This document shows, piece by piece, positions 26,303-33,855 of a stretch of 38,272 nt of DNA. This stretch comes from Candidatus Heritagella gallinarum (GTDB lineage: Bacteria > Bacillota > Clostridia > Oscillospirales > Acutalibacteraceae). Under the pieces are notes generated by a model that had not been told where the DNA came from, made no database searches, and was given only the letters and a program-made list of their open reading frames with translations. Position 1 is the stretch's first letter, and each line of letters starts with the position of its first letter. The position numbers and the translations under genes are program-made. The stretch lies in contig CAJFNK010000041.1 of the NCBI GenBank assembly GCA_904394685.1, positions 1 to 38,272 of the forward strand. The letters run 5' to 3'.

Positions 26303-27153
26303 GGCGTACCCTCCTTTTCGGTGACATCGGCCTTTTCCCGTAAATAGCGGCTGGGCGGAACACCTTTATATTTTTTAAATACCCGTGAAAAATACAGCTG
26401 GTCAGAAAACCCGGTAGAAAAAGCAGCTTCTCCCACCGAGAGGTTGTTGCTTCGCAAAAGGGCGGCGGCTTTATTGATGCGGAACCGGGTGAGGTATTCG
26501 TTGGGGGGCATAGAAACATACTGCATAAACAGGCGATAAAGATGGCTGCGGCTGATCCCGGCGTGGGAGGCAATGTCATCGATATCGATATCACGGGAAT
26601 AGTTAAAATCGATAAAACGGATCGATTTTTTTACATATTCATAGCCGCTGCTTTTGCGTGGCGTGATAGAGCCAAACAGCTCCATCAGCGTGGCCAGAAA
26701 ATTCATCAGGGCAGCGGTCATACGGGCTTCGTGGCAGGGGGCAGGGCCCACAGCAGCGATGATCGCCTGCAATTCTTCACGCAGCAAGGAATCCCGGTCA
26801 TAGTGGAAGATGGGCGTATCTGCCGAAAGCCCGGTAAAGCTGAGAAAGCGCTGGGCGTCTGCTCCATTAAATCCCACCCAGCAATATTCCCATGGGTCAG
26901 CTTCATCCGCTGCATAGGTGACAACACGGGAGGGAAGCACCAGAAATCCGTCCCCGGCTTCCAAATGGCGCAGCGTTCCGCCATCCTGAAACGTCCCTTT
27001 GCCAGAGATGATGTAATGAATCAGATAGTGATCCCGAACCGCCGGGCCCCAGGCATAGCCCGGGCCGCATTTCTGGATTCCACAGTTATAGACCGAAAGC
27101 CCCAGACTGTCGTGGCTGGCATTTTTAAAGGACTGCTTAAATTCCTCTCCCAT
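26299..27153 (-). CDS. AraC-family transcriptional regulator
   Basis: A 284-aa regulator. The N-terminal half is a cupin-like ligand domain: 'RDHYLIHYIISGKGTFQ' (about 40-56), then 'LEAGDGFLVLPSRVVTYAADE' (about 64-84, in parts). The C-terminal half has two helix-turn-helix units: 'IASHAGISRSHLYRLF' (about 195-210) and 'VGEAAFSTGFSDQLYFSRVFKK' (about 243-264, in parts), then 'GVPPSRYL'. It resembles the sugar-responsive AraC type. AAAGGTGATG precedes the ATG. It is divergent from the hydrogenase cassette over a gap of about 540 nt, so it might regulate that cassette, but no binding site is shown. Confidence 0.9.
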   Translation of the reverse strand: MGEEFKQSFKNASHDSLGLSVYNCGIQKCGPGYAWGPAVRDHYLIHYIISGKGTFQDGGTLRHLEAGDGFLVLPSRVVTYAADEADPWEYCWVGFNGADAQRFLSFTGLSADTPIFHYDRDSLLREELQAIIAAVGPAPCHEARMTAALMNFLATLMELFGSITPRKSSGYEYVKKSIRFIDFNYSRDIDIDDIASHAGISRSHLYRLFMQYVSMPPNEYLTRFRINKAAALLRSNNLSVGEAAFSTGFSDQLYFSRVFKKYKGVPPSRYLREKADVTEKEGTP

Positions 27154-27404
27154 TGTATCATCACCTTTCTGGAAATGGAAAATAGGGTAGCCTAAGAATC
27201 AAAATTCTTTGGATTTCAAATGGCCTGAAATTCAGGGTCAATTCCATTATAATGCAACAAAATTACATATGCAATAGATAAATGAAAAAAAGCGCACCCC
27301 TATCCGTCATTTTGAGAAGGATTTCAGGATATTACAGAAAAATCATGCAGGATTGAAGTCGGTTTGTTTCATATTTCATATGATTCTGTTTTTTTCGTCA
27401 TCTC

Positions 27405-27433
27405 TTGTCAGTCCGCAAGGGATATGGTATAAT
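27405..27433 (+). promoter_or_regulatory. Sigma-A promoter of the hydrogenase cassette
   Basis: TTGTCA (27405-27410), a 17-nt spacer and a perfect TATAAT (27428-27433). Transcription should begin near 27440, leaving about 258 nt before the first start codon. Confidence 0.85.
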
Positions 27434-27439
27434 AATCAC

Positions 27440-27697
27440 AATTGAAAAAGGTTTGGCGATAGAAGGGTTTCTATCTGTTCTATCGCTTTAAATGAGTACA
27501 ATGTTCCAGATGTCTGTTTATTTTTTGTCAAGCGCTTGCCGGCAAGCGGCTGGCCTGATAGAAAAACGGTTTTTTGCAGGCGGAAAACGTCTTTTTGTTA
27601 CTTCGCATTTTTATAACTCGCAAGCGATGGTCAAAAAGGCGATTGATATAGCATCAATACCAGCAAATCATTCTCGTTAAGGAAAGGGTTGTATGAA
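27440..27697 (+). promoter_or_regulatory. Structured 5' leader of the hydrogenase cassette
   Basis: GCGATAGAA (27456-27464) can pair with either TTTCTATC (27468-27475) or TTCTATCGC (27478-27486), two mutually exclusive stems. A second GATAGAA occurs at 27557-27563. A perfect 16-bp palindrome, CGCTTGCCGGCAAGCG, lies at 27533-27548. A further small stem TTGAT/ATCAA lies near 27650. Alternative pairings and length suggest an RNA switch or protein-binding leader; no known riboswitch class was recognised. Confidence 0.5.
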
Positions 27698-27949
27698 ATG
27701 GACATTACAATTTGTATCGGCAGTTCCTGCCATCTAAAAGGCTCCCAGGATGTCATCCGGATTCTGGAACGTCTGGTGAGCTATCACCATTTGGAGGATA
27801 AGATCACACTCAAGGGTTCTTTCTGTATGGGAGAGTGTACCAGCAACGGCGTTTGCGTGGATGTAGACGGCCAGCATTTTAAATTGACTCCTTCGGAAAC
27901 AGAATCTTTCTTCACCTTTGAAGTGATGAAACGCCTGAACGAACAATAA
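27698..27949 (+). CDS. Thioredoxin-like [2Fe-2S] ferredoxin-type protein
   Basis: An 83-aa protein like the NuoE/HymA C-terminal domain. The four cluster ligands are visible: Cys6 and Cys11 in 'ICIGSSCHLKG', Cys43 and Cys47 in 'FCMGECTSNGVCV' (C-x4-C, C-x3-C). It can carry one electron for the hydrogenase-like proteins that follow. The ATG at 27698 is 9 nt after AAGGAAAGGG; a TTG at 27689 abuts that site and is less likely. It is the first gene of the cassette; 77 nt with small repeats separate it from hydS. Confidence 0.87.
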   Translation: MDITICIGSSCHLKGSQDVIRILERLVSYHHLEDKITLKGSFCMGECTSNGVCVDVDGQHFKLTPSETESFFTFEVMKRLNEQ

Positions 27950-27952
27950 ACG

Positions 27953-28010
27953 TCCGGTGAACATAACGGTCCGGTGAGCCGGAATAACAAATTAAATTCG
28001 CCAAATGGCG
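27953..28010 (+). repeat. Short repeats and hairpins before hydS
   Basis: GTCCGGTGA occurs twice (about 27953 and 27969). The second copy forms the stem TCCGG-TGAG-CCGGA, and CGCC-AAAT-GGCG follows. They lie between the [2Fe-2S] gene and hydS and may set relative expression; a role is not shown. Confidence 0.4.
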
Positions 28011-28026
28011 GGATGGGTGGTTGTAC

Positions 28027-29730
28027 ATGAGTATTATTGGTCTCAAAAAAGCAAACTGCAAGAACTGCTATAAATGCGTCAAGTCATGTCCTGTCAAGTC
28101 GATTAAGGTTGAAAATGAACAGGCAAAAATTATGGAAAAAACCTGCGTCCTTTGCGGAACCTGCCTGAACGTATGTCCGCAGAACGCAAAAACCCTGAGC
28201 AGCGACCTGGACTTGGTAAAGGAGTTTATCCGCAGAGGGGAGAAGGTCATCCTTTCTCTGGCGCCTTCCTTCTTTGCTTCCTTTGATTTTGCCGATTCCA
28301 AGGTGTTTGCCGGAGCAATCAAAGCGCTGGGCTTCTATGGCGTTTCAGAAACCTCCGAGGGCGCTGCCTATGTGACGGCGGAATACCACCGTCTGCTTCA
28401 GGAAAACAAAATGAAGAATATTATCACCACCTGCTGCCCGTCCTTTAACCGGCTGGTAGAGTGCTATTATCCCCAGCTGATTGATCAGATGGCGCCGGTG
28501 GTTTCTCCTATGATTGCCCACGCTCGCCTTTTGAAGCAGAGCTTTGGCAAACAGATCAAGGTGGTCTTTGCCGGCCCCTGTATTGCCAAAAAAGACGAGG
28601 CGGCAGATATCCGCCACAATAACGATGTCGACGCTGTGCTGACCTTTGATGATCTGGCTCGCTGGTTCCGTGAATGTCCCGAACAGATCTCCACTGCAAA
28701 ACCGGCTTCCTTCCTCAACGCCAGCTCCAAGATCCTGCGTATGTATCCGGTAACAGATGGCATTATCGCTTCGCTCAAGGCCAAAGGCGATACCGGCGAT
28801 TGGAAGCTGTTCAGCGTGAGCGGCCACGAGGATTGCCTCTCGCTGTGCCGTGCGCTTCAGCGTGGCGAGCTGAACCACTGCTTTATCGAAGTGAATATGT
28901 GTAAGGATGCCTGCATCAACGGCCCTGTCACCGTAAAGGATACCGCTTCCCGGTTTGCCATGAAGCTCCGTATTGAAGAATACGCCAAAGAGGATGAAAC
29001 CTATCCCACACTGGATGCTTCTATCCCGATGGGCATGACCTTTGTTGACCGTTCTGTGAAGGAGGATATCCCGGACGAAGAAACCATCAAGATGATCCTC
29101 GCCAAGATCGGCAAGACCAAGCCGGAGGATGAGCTGAACTGTGGCTCCTGCGGATATTCCACCTGCCGTGAAAAGGCGATTGCTGTGTATCAGAACAAGG
29201 CAGAGCTGACCATGTGCGTGCCTTATATGAAGGAGCGTGCCGAGTCCCTCTCCAACTTTGTGCTCAGCGAAACCCCCAACGTCACCATCATGGTGGACGA
29301 GGAGATGAACATCGTCGAGTTCAACCGTGCGGCAGAACGTACCTTTGGAATTTCCCGCCATGAAGCGCTGGAGAAGTGCCTGTATGAGATCATGGATTCC
29401 TCCGACTTCCAGTATGTGTTTGAAACCGGTGAATCCATCATCGATAAAAAGGTGGAGTATCCCCAGTATGGCATTACCACCATGCAGAACCTGATTTATA
29501 TCGGCAAAGAAAAGCTGGTCATGGGTATTTTCCGTGATATTACCAAGGAAATTGCCGCTCAGGAAAGCACCTATCGTCTGCGTGTGGACACCATGGAAAT
29601 GGCACAGAAGGTGATCGATAAGCAGATGGTAGCAGCGCAGCAGATTGCCAGCCTGCTGGGCGAAACCACAGCAGAAACCAAGGTCACTCTGACCAAGCTG
29701 AAGAATATGATCGTATTTAATGAAGAATAA
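28027..29730 (+). CDS. Sensory-type [FeFe]-hydrogenase homologue with PAS domain (HydS)
   Basis: A 567-aa protein with, in order: two [4Fe-4S] ferredoxin motifs ('CKNCYKCVKSCP' about 11-22, 'CVLCGTCLNVCP' about 39-50); a hydrogenase H-cluster domain with L1 'TTCCPSF' (about 134), L2 'GPCIAKKDE' (about 183) and L3 'VNMCKDACINGP' (about 290); a further Fe-S motif 'NCGSCGYSTCREKA' (about 371) with a distant Cys in 'TMCVPYM'; and a PAS domain 'NVTIMVDEEMNIVEFNRAAE' (about 418-437). It ends in a helical tail. This is the layout of putative sensory group C enzymes, where a phosphatase next door gives the group C3 type. There is no kinase or GGDEF output in the protein. ATG at 28027 follows GGGTGG; a TTG at 28021 is too near. 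Confidence 0.88.
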   Translation: MSIIGLKKANCKNCYKCVKSCPVKSIKVENEQAKIMEKTCVLCGTCLNVCPQNAKTLSSDLDLVKEFIRRGEKVILSLAPSFFASFDFADSKVFAGAIKALGFYGVSETSEGAAYVTAEYHRLLQENKMKNIITTCCPSFNRLVECYYPQLIDQMAPVVSPMIAHARLLKQSFGKQIKVVFAGPCIAKKDEAADIRHNNDVDAVLTFDDLARWFRECPEQISTAKPASFLNASSKILRMYPVTDGIIASLKAKGDTGDWKLFSVSGHEDCLSLCRALQRGELNHCFIEVNMCKDACINGPVTVKDTASRFAMKLRIEEYAKEDETYPTLDASIPMGMTFVDRSVKEDIPDEETIKMILAKIGKTKPEDELNCGSCGYSTCREKAIAVYQNKAELTMCVPYMKERAESLSNFVLSETPNVTIMVDEEMNIVEFNRAAERTFGISRHEALEKCLYEIMDSSDFQYVFETGESIIDKKVEYPQYGITTMQNLIYIGKEKLVMGIFRDITKEIAAQESTYRLRVDTMEMAQKVIDKQMVAAQQIASLLGETTAETKVTLTKLKNMIVFNEE

Positions 29731-29788
29731 ACAGGCAAACGGCCTATGCTTTCACTGTCAAATAATTGGAAAGGCGTGATTCCCAACC

Positions 29789-30961
29789 ATGAAAATGCAT
29801 GTTGATGCGGCATACCGTAGCCTGAACAAATATGGAGAAGAACTGTGTGGGGATAAAGTCCGGATTGCCCGCACAGAAAATTCCACCATTGCCGTACTGG
29901 CAGACGGTTTAGGAAGCGGTGTAAAAGCCAATATATTATCTACCCTTACCAGCAGCATTATTTCTACCATGCTGGACGAGGGCGCAACAGTTGAGCAGGC
30001 GGTAGAAACCATCACCAGTACGCTGCCGGTGTGCAACGTGCGAAAGCTGGCGTATTCTACCTTTAGTATTTTGCAGATTTTTGATGATGGCCAGGCTTAT
30101 CTGGTGGAATTTGACAATCCGCCGTGTATCTTTATCCGTAACGGAGAGGTGCAGGAGCTGGAGCTGGAATACCGTCAGGTAGCCGGGAAAAACATCACCG
30201 AAAGCCATTTTACCGTCCGGCCCGGCGATGTGCTGGCGCTGGTCAGCGACGGCATTATTTATGCCGGTGTTGGGCAGGCGCTCAACTTTGGCTGGAACTG
30301 GGATAATGTTTCATCCTGGCTGGCCAAAGCCACCCTGCGTGAAAATTCAGCCCCACGGCTGGCGGCTTCGCTCTCTCAGGCAGTCAACGAGCTGTATCTG
30401 GAGCGCCCCGGCGATGACTCTACGGATTTGATTATCCGCATCACCCCCAGAAGCGTGGTGAATATGCTCTCCGGCCCGCCGGTGAACAAAGAAGACGACC
30501 CCAAGATGGTTCACGACTACATCACTTCTTCCGGCAAGCATATTGTGTGCGGCGGTACCAGCGCCAATATTGTGTCCCGTGTGCTGAACCGGAAGATCGA
30601 AACCTCTTTGAACTATACCGACCCAAGCCTGCCGCCGGTGGGTAAAATTTCCGGTATCGATTTGGTGACAGAAGGCGTGCTGACCCTCAGCCGTACGGTG
30701 CAGCTGCTTCGTGACTATGTTGGCCACGAAGCCGACCCCTATTATTTCCACAAGCTGGATGAGCAAAACGGCGCTTCGATGATTGCCAAAATGCTGCTGG
30801 AAAACTGCACCACGCTGCGCCTGTTTGTCGGTAAGGCGATTAACCCGGCTCATCAGAATCCCGGCCTGCCAGAGGATTTGAGCATCAAGATGAAGCTGCT
30901 CGATGAGCTTTGCAGCCTTCTGGAAAAGATGGGGAAAAAGGTAGAGCGGCTCTATTATTGA
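29789..30961 (+). CDS. SpoIIE/PP2C-type phosphatase with unassigned C-terminal region
   Basis: A 390-aa protein, residues 1-220 forming a SpoIIE-like PPM phosphatase: 'VLADGLGSGVKAN' (about 36-48) gives the first metal Asp, 'LALVSDGIIYAG' (about 150) the second, and 'RPGDDSTDLIIRI' (about 206) the third. Residues about 225-390 contain 'SSGKHIVCGGTSANIVSRVL' and are not a domain I recognise. It has no membrane segment or signal peptide. It follows HydS by 58 nt, and its likely job is to turn the sensor state of HydS into dephosphorylation of a protein; an anti-anti-sigma partner is usual for SpoIIE, but none is in the window. Confidence 0.85.
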   Translation: MKMHVDAAYRSLNKYGEELCGDKVRIARTENSTIAVLADGLGSGVKANILSTLTSSIISTMLDEGATVEQAVETITSTLPVCNVRKLAYSTFSILQIFDDGQAYLVEFDNPPCIFIRNGEVQELELEYRQVAGKNITESHFTVRPGDVLALVSDGIIYAGVGQALNFGWNWDNVSSWLAKATLRENSAPRLAASLSQAVNELYLERPGDDSTDLIIRITPRSVVNMLSGPPVNKEDDPKMVHDYITSSGKHIVCGGTSANIVSRVLNRKIETSLNYTDPSLPPVGKISGIDLVTEGVLTLSRTVQLLRDYVGHEADPYYFHKLDEQNGASMIAKMLLENCTTLRLFVGKAINPAHQNPGLPEDLSIKMKLLDELCSLLEKMGKKVERLYY

Positions 30962-30966
30962 GTGTC

Positions 30967-30995
30967 AGGGGAGCGGTGAGCGCACACCCTCCCCT
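30967..30995 (+). other. Intergenic hairpin between phosphatase and second hydrogenase genes
   Basis: AGGGGAG-GGTG pairs with CACC-CTCCCCT around a 6-nt loop. There is no T-run, so it looks like a processing or stability element that could separate expression of the two genes. Confidence 0.5.
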
Positions 30996-31068
30996 CCATC
31001 CATACCGGATGTCGAAAGAACCAGACGTCAGGTAGTTAATAGATTTATGCGAAAGAAAGGATCAGGTT

Positions 31069-32508
31069 ATGCAGTACGATAACGACGCAAAACAGTTAAA
31101 GTATCGAGTGTTGAAAATTGTTGCAGAAAACGAGTTCAACGGTACATTGGAGGAAAATCTGGAGCAAATCCCTTATGATGTGATTCCCGGGCCGCTTCCG
31201 GAGTTCCGTTGCTGTATCTATCGGGAGCGGGAGATCATCCGTGAACGTGTAACAGCTGCCAGAGGAAAAACCCTGCCGCATCAGGCAGAAAACGGGATTG
31301 TCGGCGTGATGCCGGCTGCCTGCGAGGGTTGCCCCATCAGCCGTTTTACAGTAACAGACAACTGTCAGCGCTGTTTGGCGAAAAAGTGCCAGGCTGCCTG
31401 TCCCTTTGGCGCTATTTCCGTAACCGGACGTGGAGCCTATATCGACCCCAACAAATGTAAGGAATGTGGCCGCTGTGCCGAGGCTTGCCCCTATAATGCA
31501 ATCTCCGACACCATGCGTCCCTGCCTGCGTGCCTGCCCCGTGGATGCCATCATCATGGACGATAATAAGCAGGCCGCTATCGATTATTCCAAGTGCATCA
31601 GCTGCGGCGCCTGCACCAAGAACTGCCCCTTTGGCGCTATCACCGACCGTTCTTACATCACAGACGTTATCAAGCTGATCAAAAGCGATACCCCGGTGTA
31701 TGCAGTGTTTGCGCCCGCTATCGAGGGCCATTTTGGTTCTGCCAATGTGGGTATGCTCAAAGCAGCTCTGCGTAAGCTGGGCTTTACCGACGCTGTGGAG
31801 GTTTCTCTGGGCGCAGATGCAACTTCCTATCACGAAGCCCACGAGCTGGTAGAGGCTGTGGAGAACCACACCAAGCTGACCACTTCCTGCTGCCCGGCGT
31901 TTGTGGACATGATCGAAAAGCATTTCCCCAAAGTGGTTCCCTATATTTCCAAAACTGCTTCTCCCATGACCATGACCGTGCGGTATCTCAAGGCAGAGCA
32001 TCCTGAGATCAAAGTTGTGTTTATCGGGCCGTGCATTGCCAAAAAGCTGGAAGCCCAAAAGGTAATGGATACCGCTGATTATGTCATCACCTTTGAGGAG
32101 TTGGCCGCCCTGTTTGACGCCAGAGAGATCAACCCCATGGATATGGCAGATAACGAGCAGGATGGCAGCCTTGCCGGCAAGAACTTTGCTGTAAGCGGCG
32201 GCGTAAGCGCTGCTGTGGCACAGGTGCTGGAAGAAGAAAACATTGAGCTGCCCTTTACCTGCGTGAAGTGCAACGGCGCAGTGGAGTGCAAAAAGGCTCT
32301 GATGATGCTGAACGTAGGCCGCTTCAAGGACGATATGATCGAAGGTATGGCCTGCGAAGGCGGCTGTGTTTCTGGCCCCGGCGGTGTAGAAACACCTCTG
32401 CGCCTGAAGAAAAACCGCACCAAGCTGCTGTCGGATGCCGATCAGCGTGGAATCGTGGAGAACTTCAAAAACCACGATTTCAGCAAGATCAACATGGAAC
32501 AGCGCTGA
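31069..32508 (+). CDS. Monomeric [FeFe] hydrogenase, group B-like
   Basis: A 479-aa Fe-S protein. Residues about 85-185 carry several [4Fe-4S] motifs: 'CEGCP', 'CQRCLAKKCQAACP', 'CKECGRCAEACP', 'CLRACP' and 'CISCGACTKNCP'. The H-cluster domain has L1 'TTSCCPAF' (about 271), L2 'GPCIAKKLEA' (about 320) and L3 'GMACEGGCVSGPGG' (about 426), so all four cluster cysteines are present. This matches group B [FeFe] hydrogenases, which are thought to be fermentative ferredoxin-linked enzymes but are little studied. GAAAGAAAGG precedes the ATG. Maturation genes hydEFG are not in the window. It may be the enzyme whose H2 or redox state HydS follows. Confidence 0.88.
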   Translation: MQYDNDAKQLKYRVLKIVAENEFNGTLEENLEQIPYDVIPGPLPEFRCCIYREREIIRERVTAARGKTLPHQAENGIVGVMPAACEGCPISRFTVTDNCQRCLAKKCQAACPFGAISVTGRGAYIDPNKCKECGRCAEACPYNAISDTMRPCLRACPVDAIIMDDNKQAAIDYSKCISCGACTKNCPFGAITDRSYITDVIKLIKSDTPVYAVFAPAIEGHFGSANVGMLKAALRKLGFTDAVEVSLGADATSYHEAHELVEAVENHTKLTTSCCPAFVDMIEKHFPKVVPYISKTASPMTMTVRYLKAEHPEIKVVFIGPCIAKKLEAQKVMDTADYVITFEELAALFDAREINPMDMADNEQDGSLAGKNFAVSGGVSAAVAQVLEEENIELPFTCVKCNGAVECKKALMMLNVGRFKDDMIEGMACEGGCVSGPGGVETPLRLKKNRTKLLSDADQRGIVENFKNHDFSKINMEQR

Positions 32509-32527
32509 ATTGATTGACAAATCCTTT

Positions 32528-32560
32528 GCCGCAGCTGGAAACGGCTGCGGCACTGCTTTT
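32528..32560 (+). terminator. Possible terminator after the group B hydrogenase
   Basis: GCCGCAGC (32528-32535) pairs with GCTGCGGC (32544-32551) and is followed by ACTGCTTTT. The T-run is short and interrupted, so some readthrough to the PHP gene is likely. Confidence 0.5.
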
Positions 32561-32623
32561 GTCCAACGTTTCGGGCGAACTCCCAATGGTCACAGGACGA
32601 GCCCTCAAAAGGAGAGAATCGAG

Positions 32624-33460
32624 ATGTTTGCTGATCTTCATTGCCATACGCTCCGTTCGGATGGTTCGGTTATGCCCGAAGAATTGGTACGGCTGGCAGC
32701 AGCCAGAAAAATCCCGGTGGTTGCCATCACCGATCACGACACCCTTTCGGGAACCCCGCAGCTGGTGGAGCTGGGCGAAAGCCTTGGGGTCACAGTGGTT
32801 CCCGGCGTAGAGCTTTCCACTACCGATCCTGCTACCGGTCGGAAGGCTCATATTCTGGTGTATGGAATCCAAAATCCGCAAGGAATCGAGCAGTTGTGCG
32901 AAGAAATCTGCCGCAGCCGTCAGGAAGCGGGTGAAATCATGCTGGAAAAAACACAGCGTCATTATCCCATCCCCAGAGAGATGGTGGAGCGTCATGCGAA
33001 AAACGCCCCGGCACTTTTTAAGCAGCATATCATGCAGGCTCTGATGGATGCTGGATATACAGATACCATGTATGGGCCGCTGTTTCGTGAGCTTTTTGAT
33101 TCGAAAAACGGCTTGGCTTATAGCGCCGTATCCTATCCCAACGCACACGAAGCGCTGAAAATCGTCCGGCAGTCCGGCGGAGTTGCGGTGTTGGCTCATC
33201 CTGCCGAATACAAAAGCTATGATTTGCTGCGTCAGATGGCCGCCAGCGGGGAGATCGATGGGGTAGAGGTCTGGCATCCCAGAAATCCGCCGGAGGATTT
33301 GCCCTGGTTGATGGAGGTTGCATCGCAGCACGGGCTGCTGATGACCGGCGGGACAGATTTCCATGGCTGCAAGACCAAACGTGGCCTCCCGTTGGGTTCT
33401 TATACTGCGCCGGAGGAACATTGGAAGAAATTGAAAGCCCAAATGGAAAAAAGCAGATAA
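32624..33460 (+). CDS. PHP-domain phosphoesterase (TrpH/RNase AM-like)
   Basis: A 278-aa metal-dependent phosphoesterase. 'ADLHCHTLRSDGSVMPEELV' (3-22) holds the first metal-binding H-x-H, 'VVAITDHDTLSGTPQL' (about 35-50) the second site, 'VPGVELST' the Glu, 'VLAHPAEYK' (about 190) and 'TGGTDFHG' (about 242) the last. The family includes YciV/TrpH, which hydrolyses 3',5'-nucleoside bisphosphates and 5'-ends of RNA. AAAGGAGAG precedes the ATG at 32624; a longer frame from 32435 overlaps the hydrogenase gene and is not used. It lies 115 nt after hydA with a possible weak terminator between. Confidence 0.87.
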   Translation: MFADLHCHTLRSDGSVMPEELVRLAAARKIPVVAITDHDTLSGTPQLVELGESLGVTVVPGVELSTTDPATGRKAHILVYGIQNPQGIEQLCEEICRSRQEAGEIMLEKTQRHYPIPREMVERHAKNAPALFKQHIMQALMDAGYTDTMYGPLFRELFDSKNGLAYSAVSYPNAHEALKIVRQSGGVAVLAHPAEYKSYDLLRQMAASGEIDGVEVWHPRNPPEDLPWLMEVASQHGLLMTGGTDFHGCKTKRGLPLGSYTAPEEHWKKLKAQMEKSR

Positions 33461-33463
33461 TTT

Positions 33464-33492
33464 TTGATTTTTGCAGAAAAATAAGATATAAT
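33464..33492 (+). promoter_or_regulatory. Promoter of the TSCPD gene
   Basis: TTGATT (33464-33469), 17 nt, and a perfect TATAAT (33487-33492), just after the PHP gene stop. Confidence 0.75.
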
Positions 33493-33524
33493 GAGTTGAA
33501 ACTTATTTCATGGAGGACAAAAAG

Positions 33525-33770
33525 ATGCAGTATACCTATCAGACAAAAGGAACCTGTTCTTCCCAGATTATTCTCGATGTCGAGAATGGGATTGTAAATG
33601 ATGTGCGTTTTGTTGGTGGCTGTAACGGCAACACCAAAGGAATCAGCTCTCTGGTAAAGGGAATGAAGGTGGAAGATGTCATTGCCCGCTGCGAGGGGAT
33701 TCGTTGCGGAATGAAACCAACTTCCTGCCCGGATCAGCTGGCTCAGGCACTGAAAGCCACCCAGAACTGA
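33525..33770 (+). CDS. TSCPD domain-containing protein
   Basis: An 81-aa protein of the TSCPD family (TIGR03905 type). 'TKGTCSSQIILDV' (about 6-18), 'VRFVGGCNGNTKGI' (about 27-40) and the naming motif 'PTSCPDQLAQAL' (about 65-76) are present. The same domain is found at the C-terminus of some B12-dependent ribonucleotide reductases, but the free protein has no assigned role. GGAGG lies 8 nt before the ATG at 33525; the ATG at 33510 is part of that site. It has its own promoter and terminator. Confidence 0.9.
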   Translation: MQYTYQTKGTCSSQIILDVENGIVNDVRFVGGCNGNTKGISSLVKGMKVEDVIARCEGIRCGMKPTSCPDQLAQALKATQN

Positions 33771-33781
33771 TGTAGCCGATG

Positions 33782-33827
33782 AAAAGTGTCGTGAAGGGGG
33801 AACCCATAGCGGCACTTTTGTTTTTGT
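33782..33827 (+). terminator. Terminator of the TSCPD gene
   Basis: AAAAGTG and CACTTTT pair (with an adjacent CG pairing) around an internal loop, and TTTGTTTTTG follows. Confidence 0.75.
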
Positions 33828-33855
33828 AAACTACTGATAAAGGAGCGAGAAACTT

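Larger units (their letters stand above)
27154..27697. other. Long intergenic region with promoter and structured leader
   Basis: No supported gene lies in these 544 bases. The left part (27154-27400) is AT-rich and should hold the AraC gene's promoter. The right part holds a strong plus-strand promoter and a leader of about 260 nt described separately. A 62-codon open frame at 27492-27680 has no ribosome site. Confidence 0.8.

Noticed and set aside
27492-27680. 62-codon frame in the hydrogenase leader
   Set aside because: No ribosome site and a composition typical of structured non-coding RNA; kept as leader.
28345-29361. 338-codon antisense frame inside hydS
   Set aside because: Same reason: shadow of a motif-rich gene.
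31096-32586. 496-codon open frame antisense to the group B hydrogenase gene
   Set aside because: It is the mirror of a gene with clear Fe-S and H-cluster motifs; its own translation shows no domain and no ribosome site.
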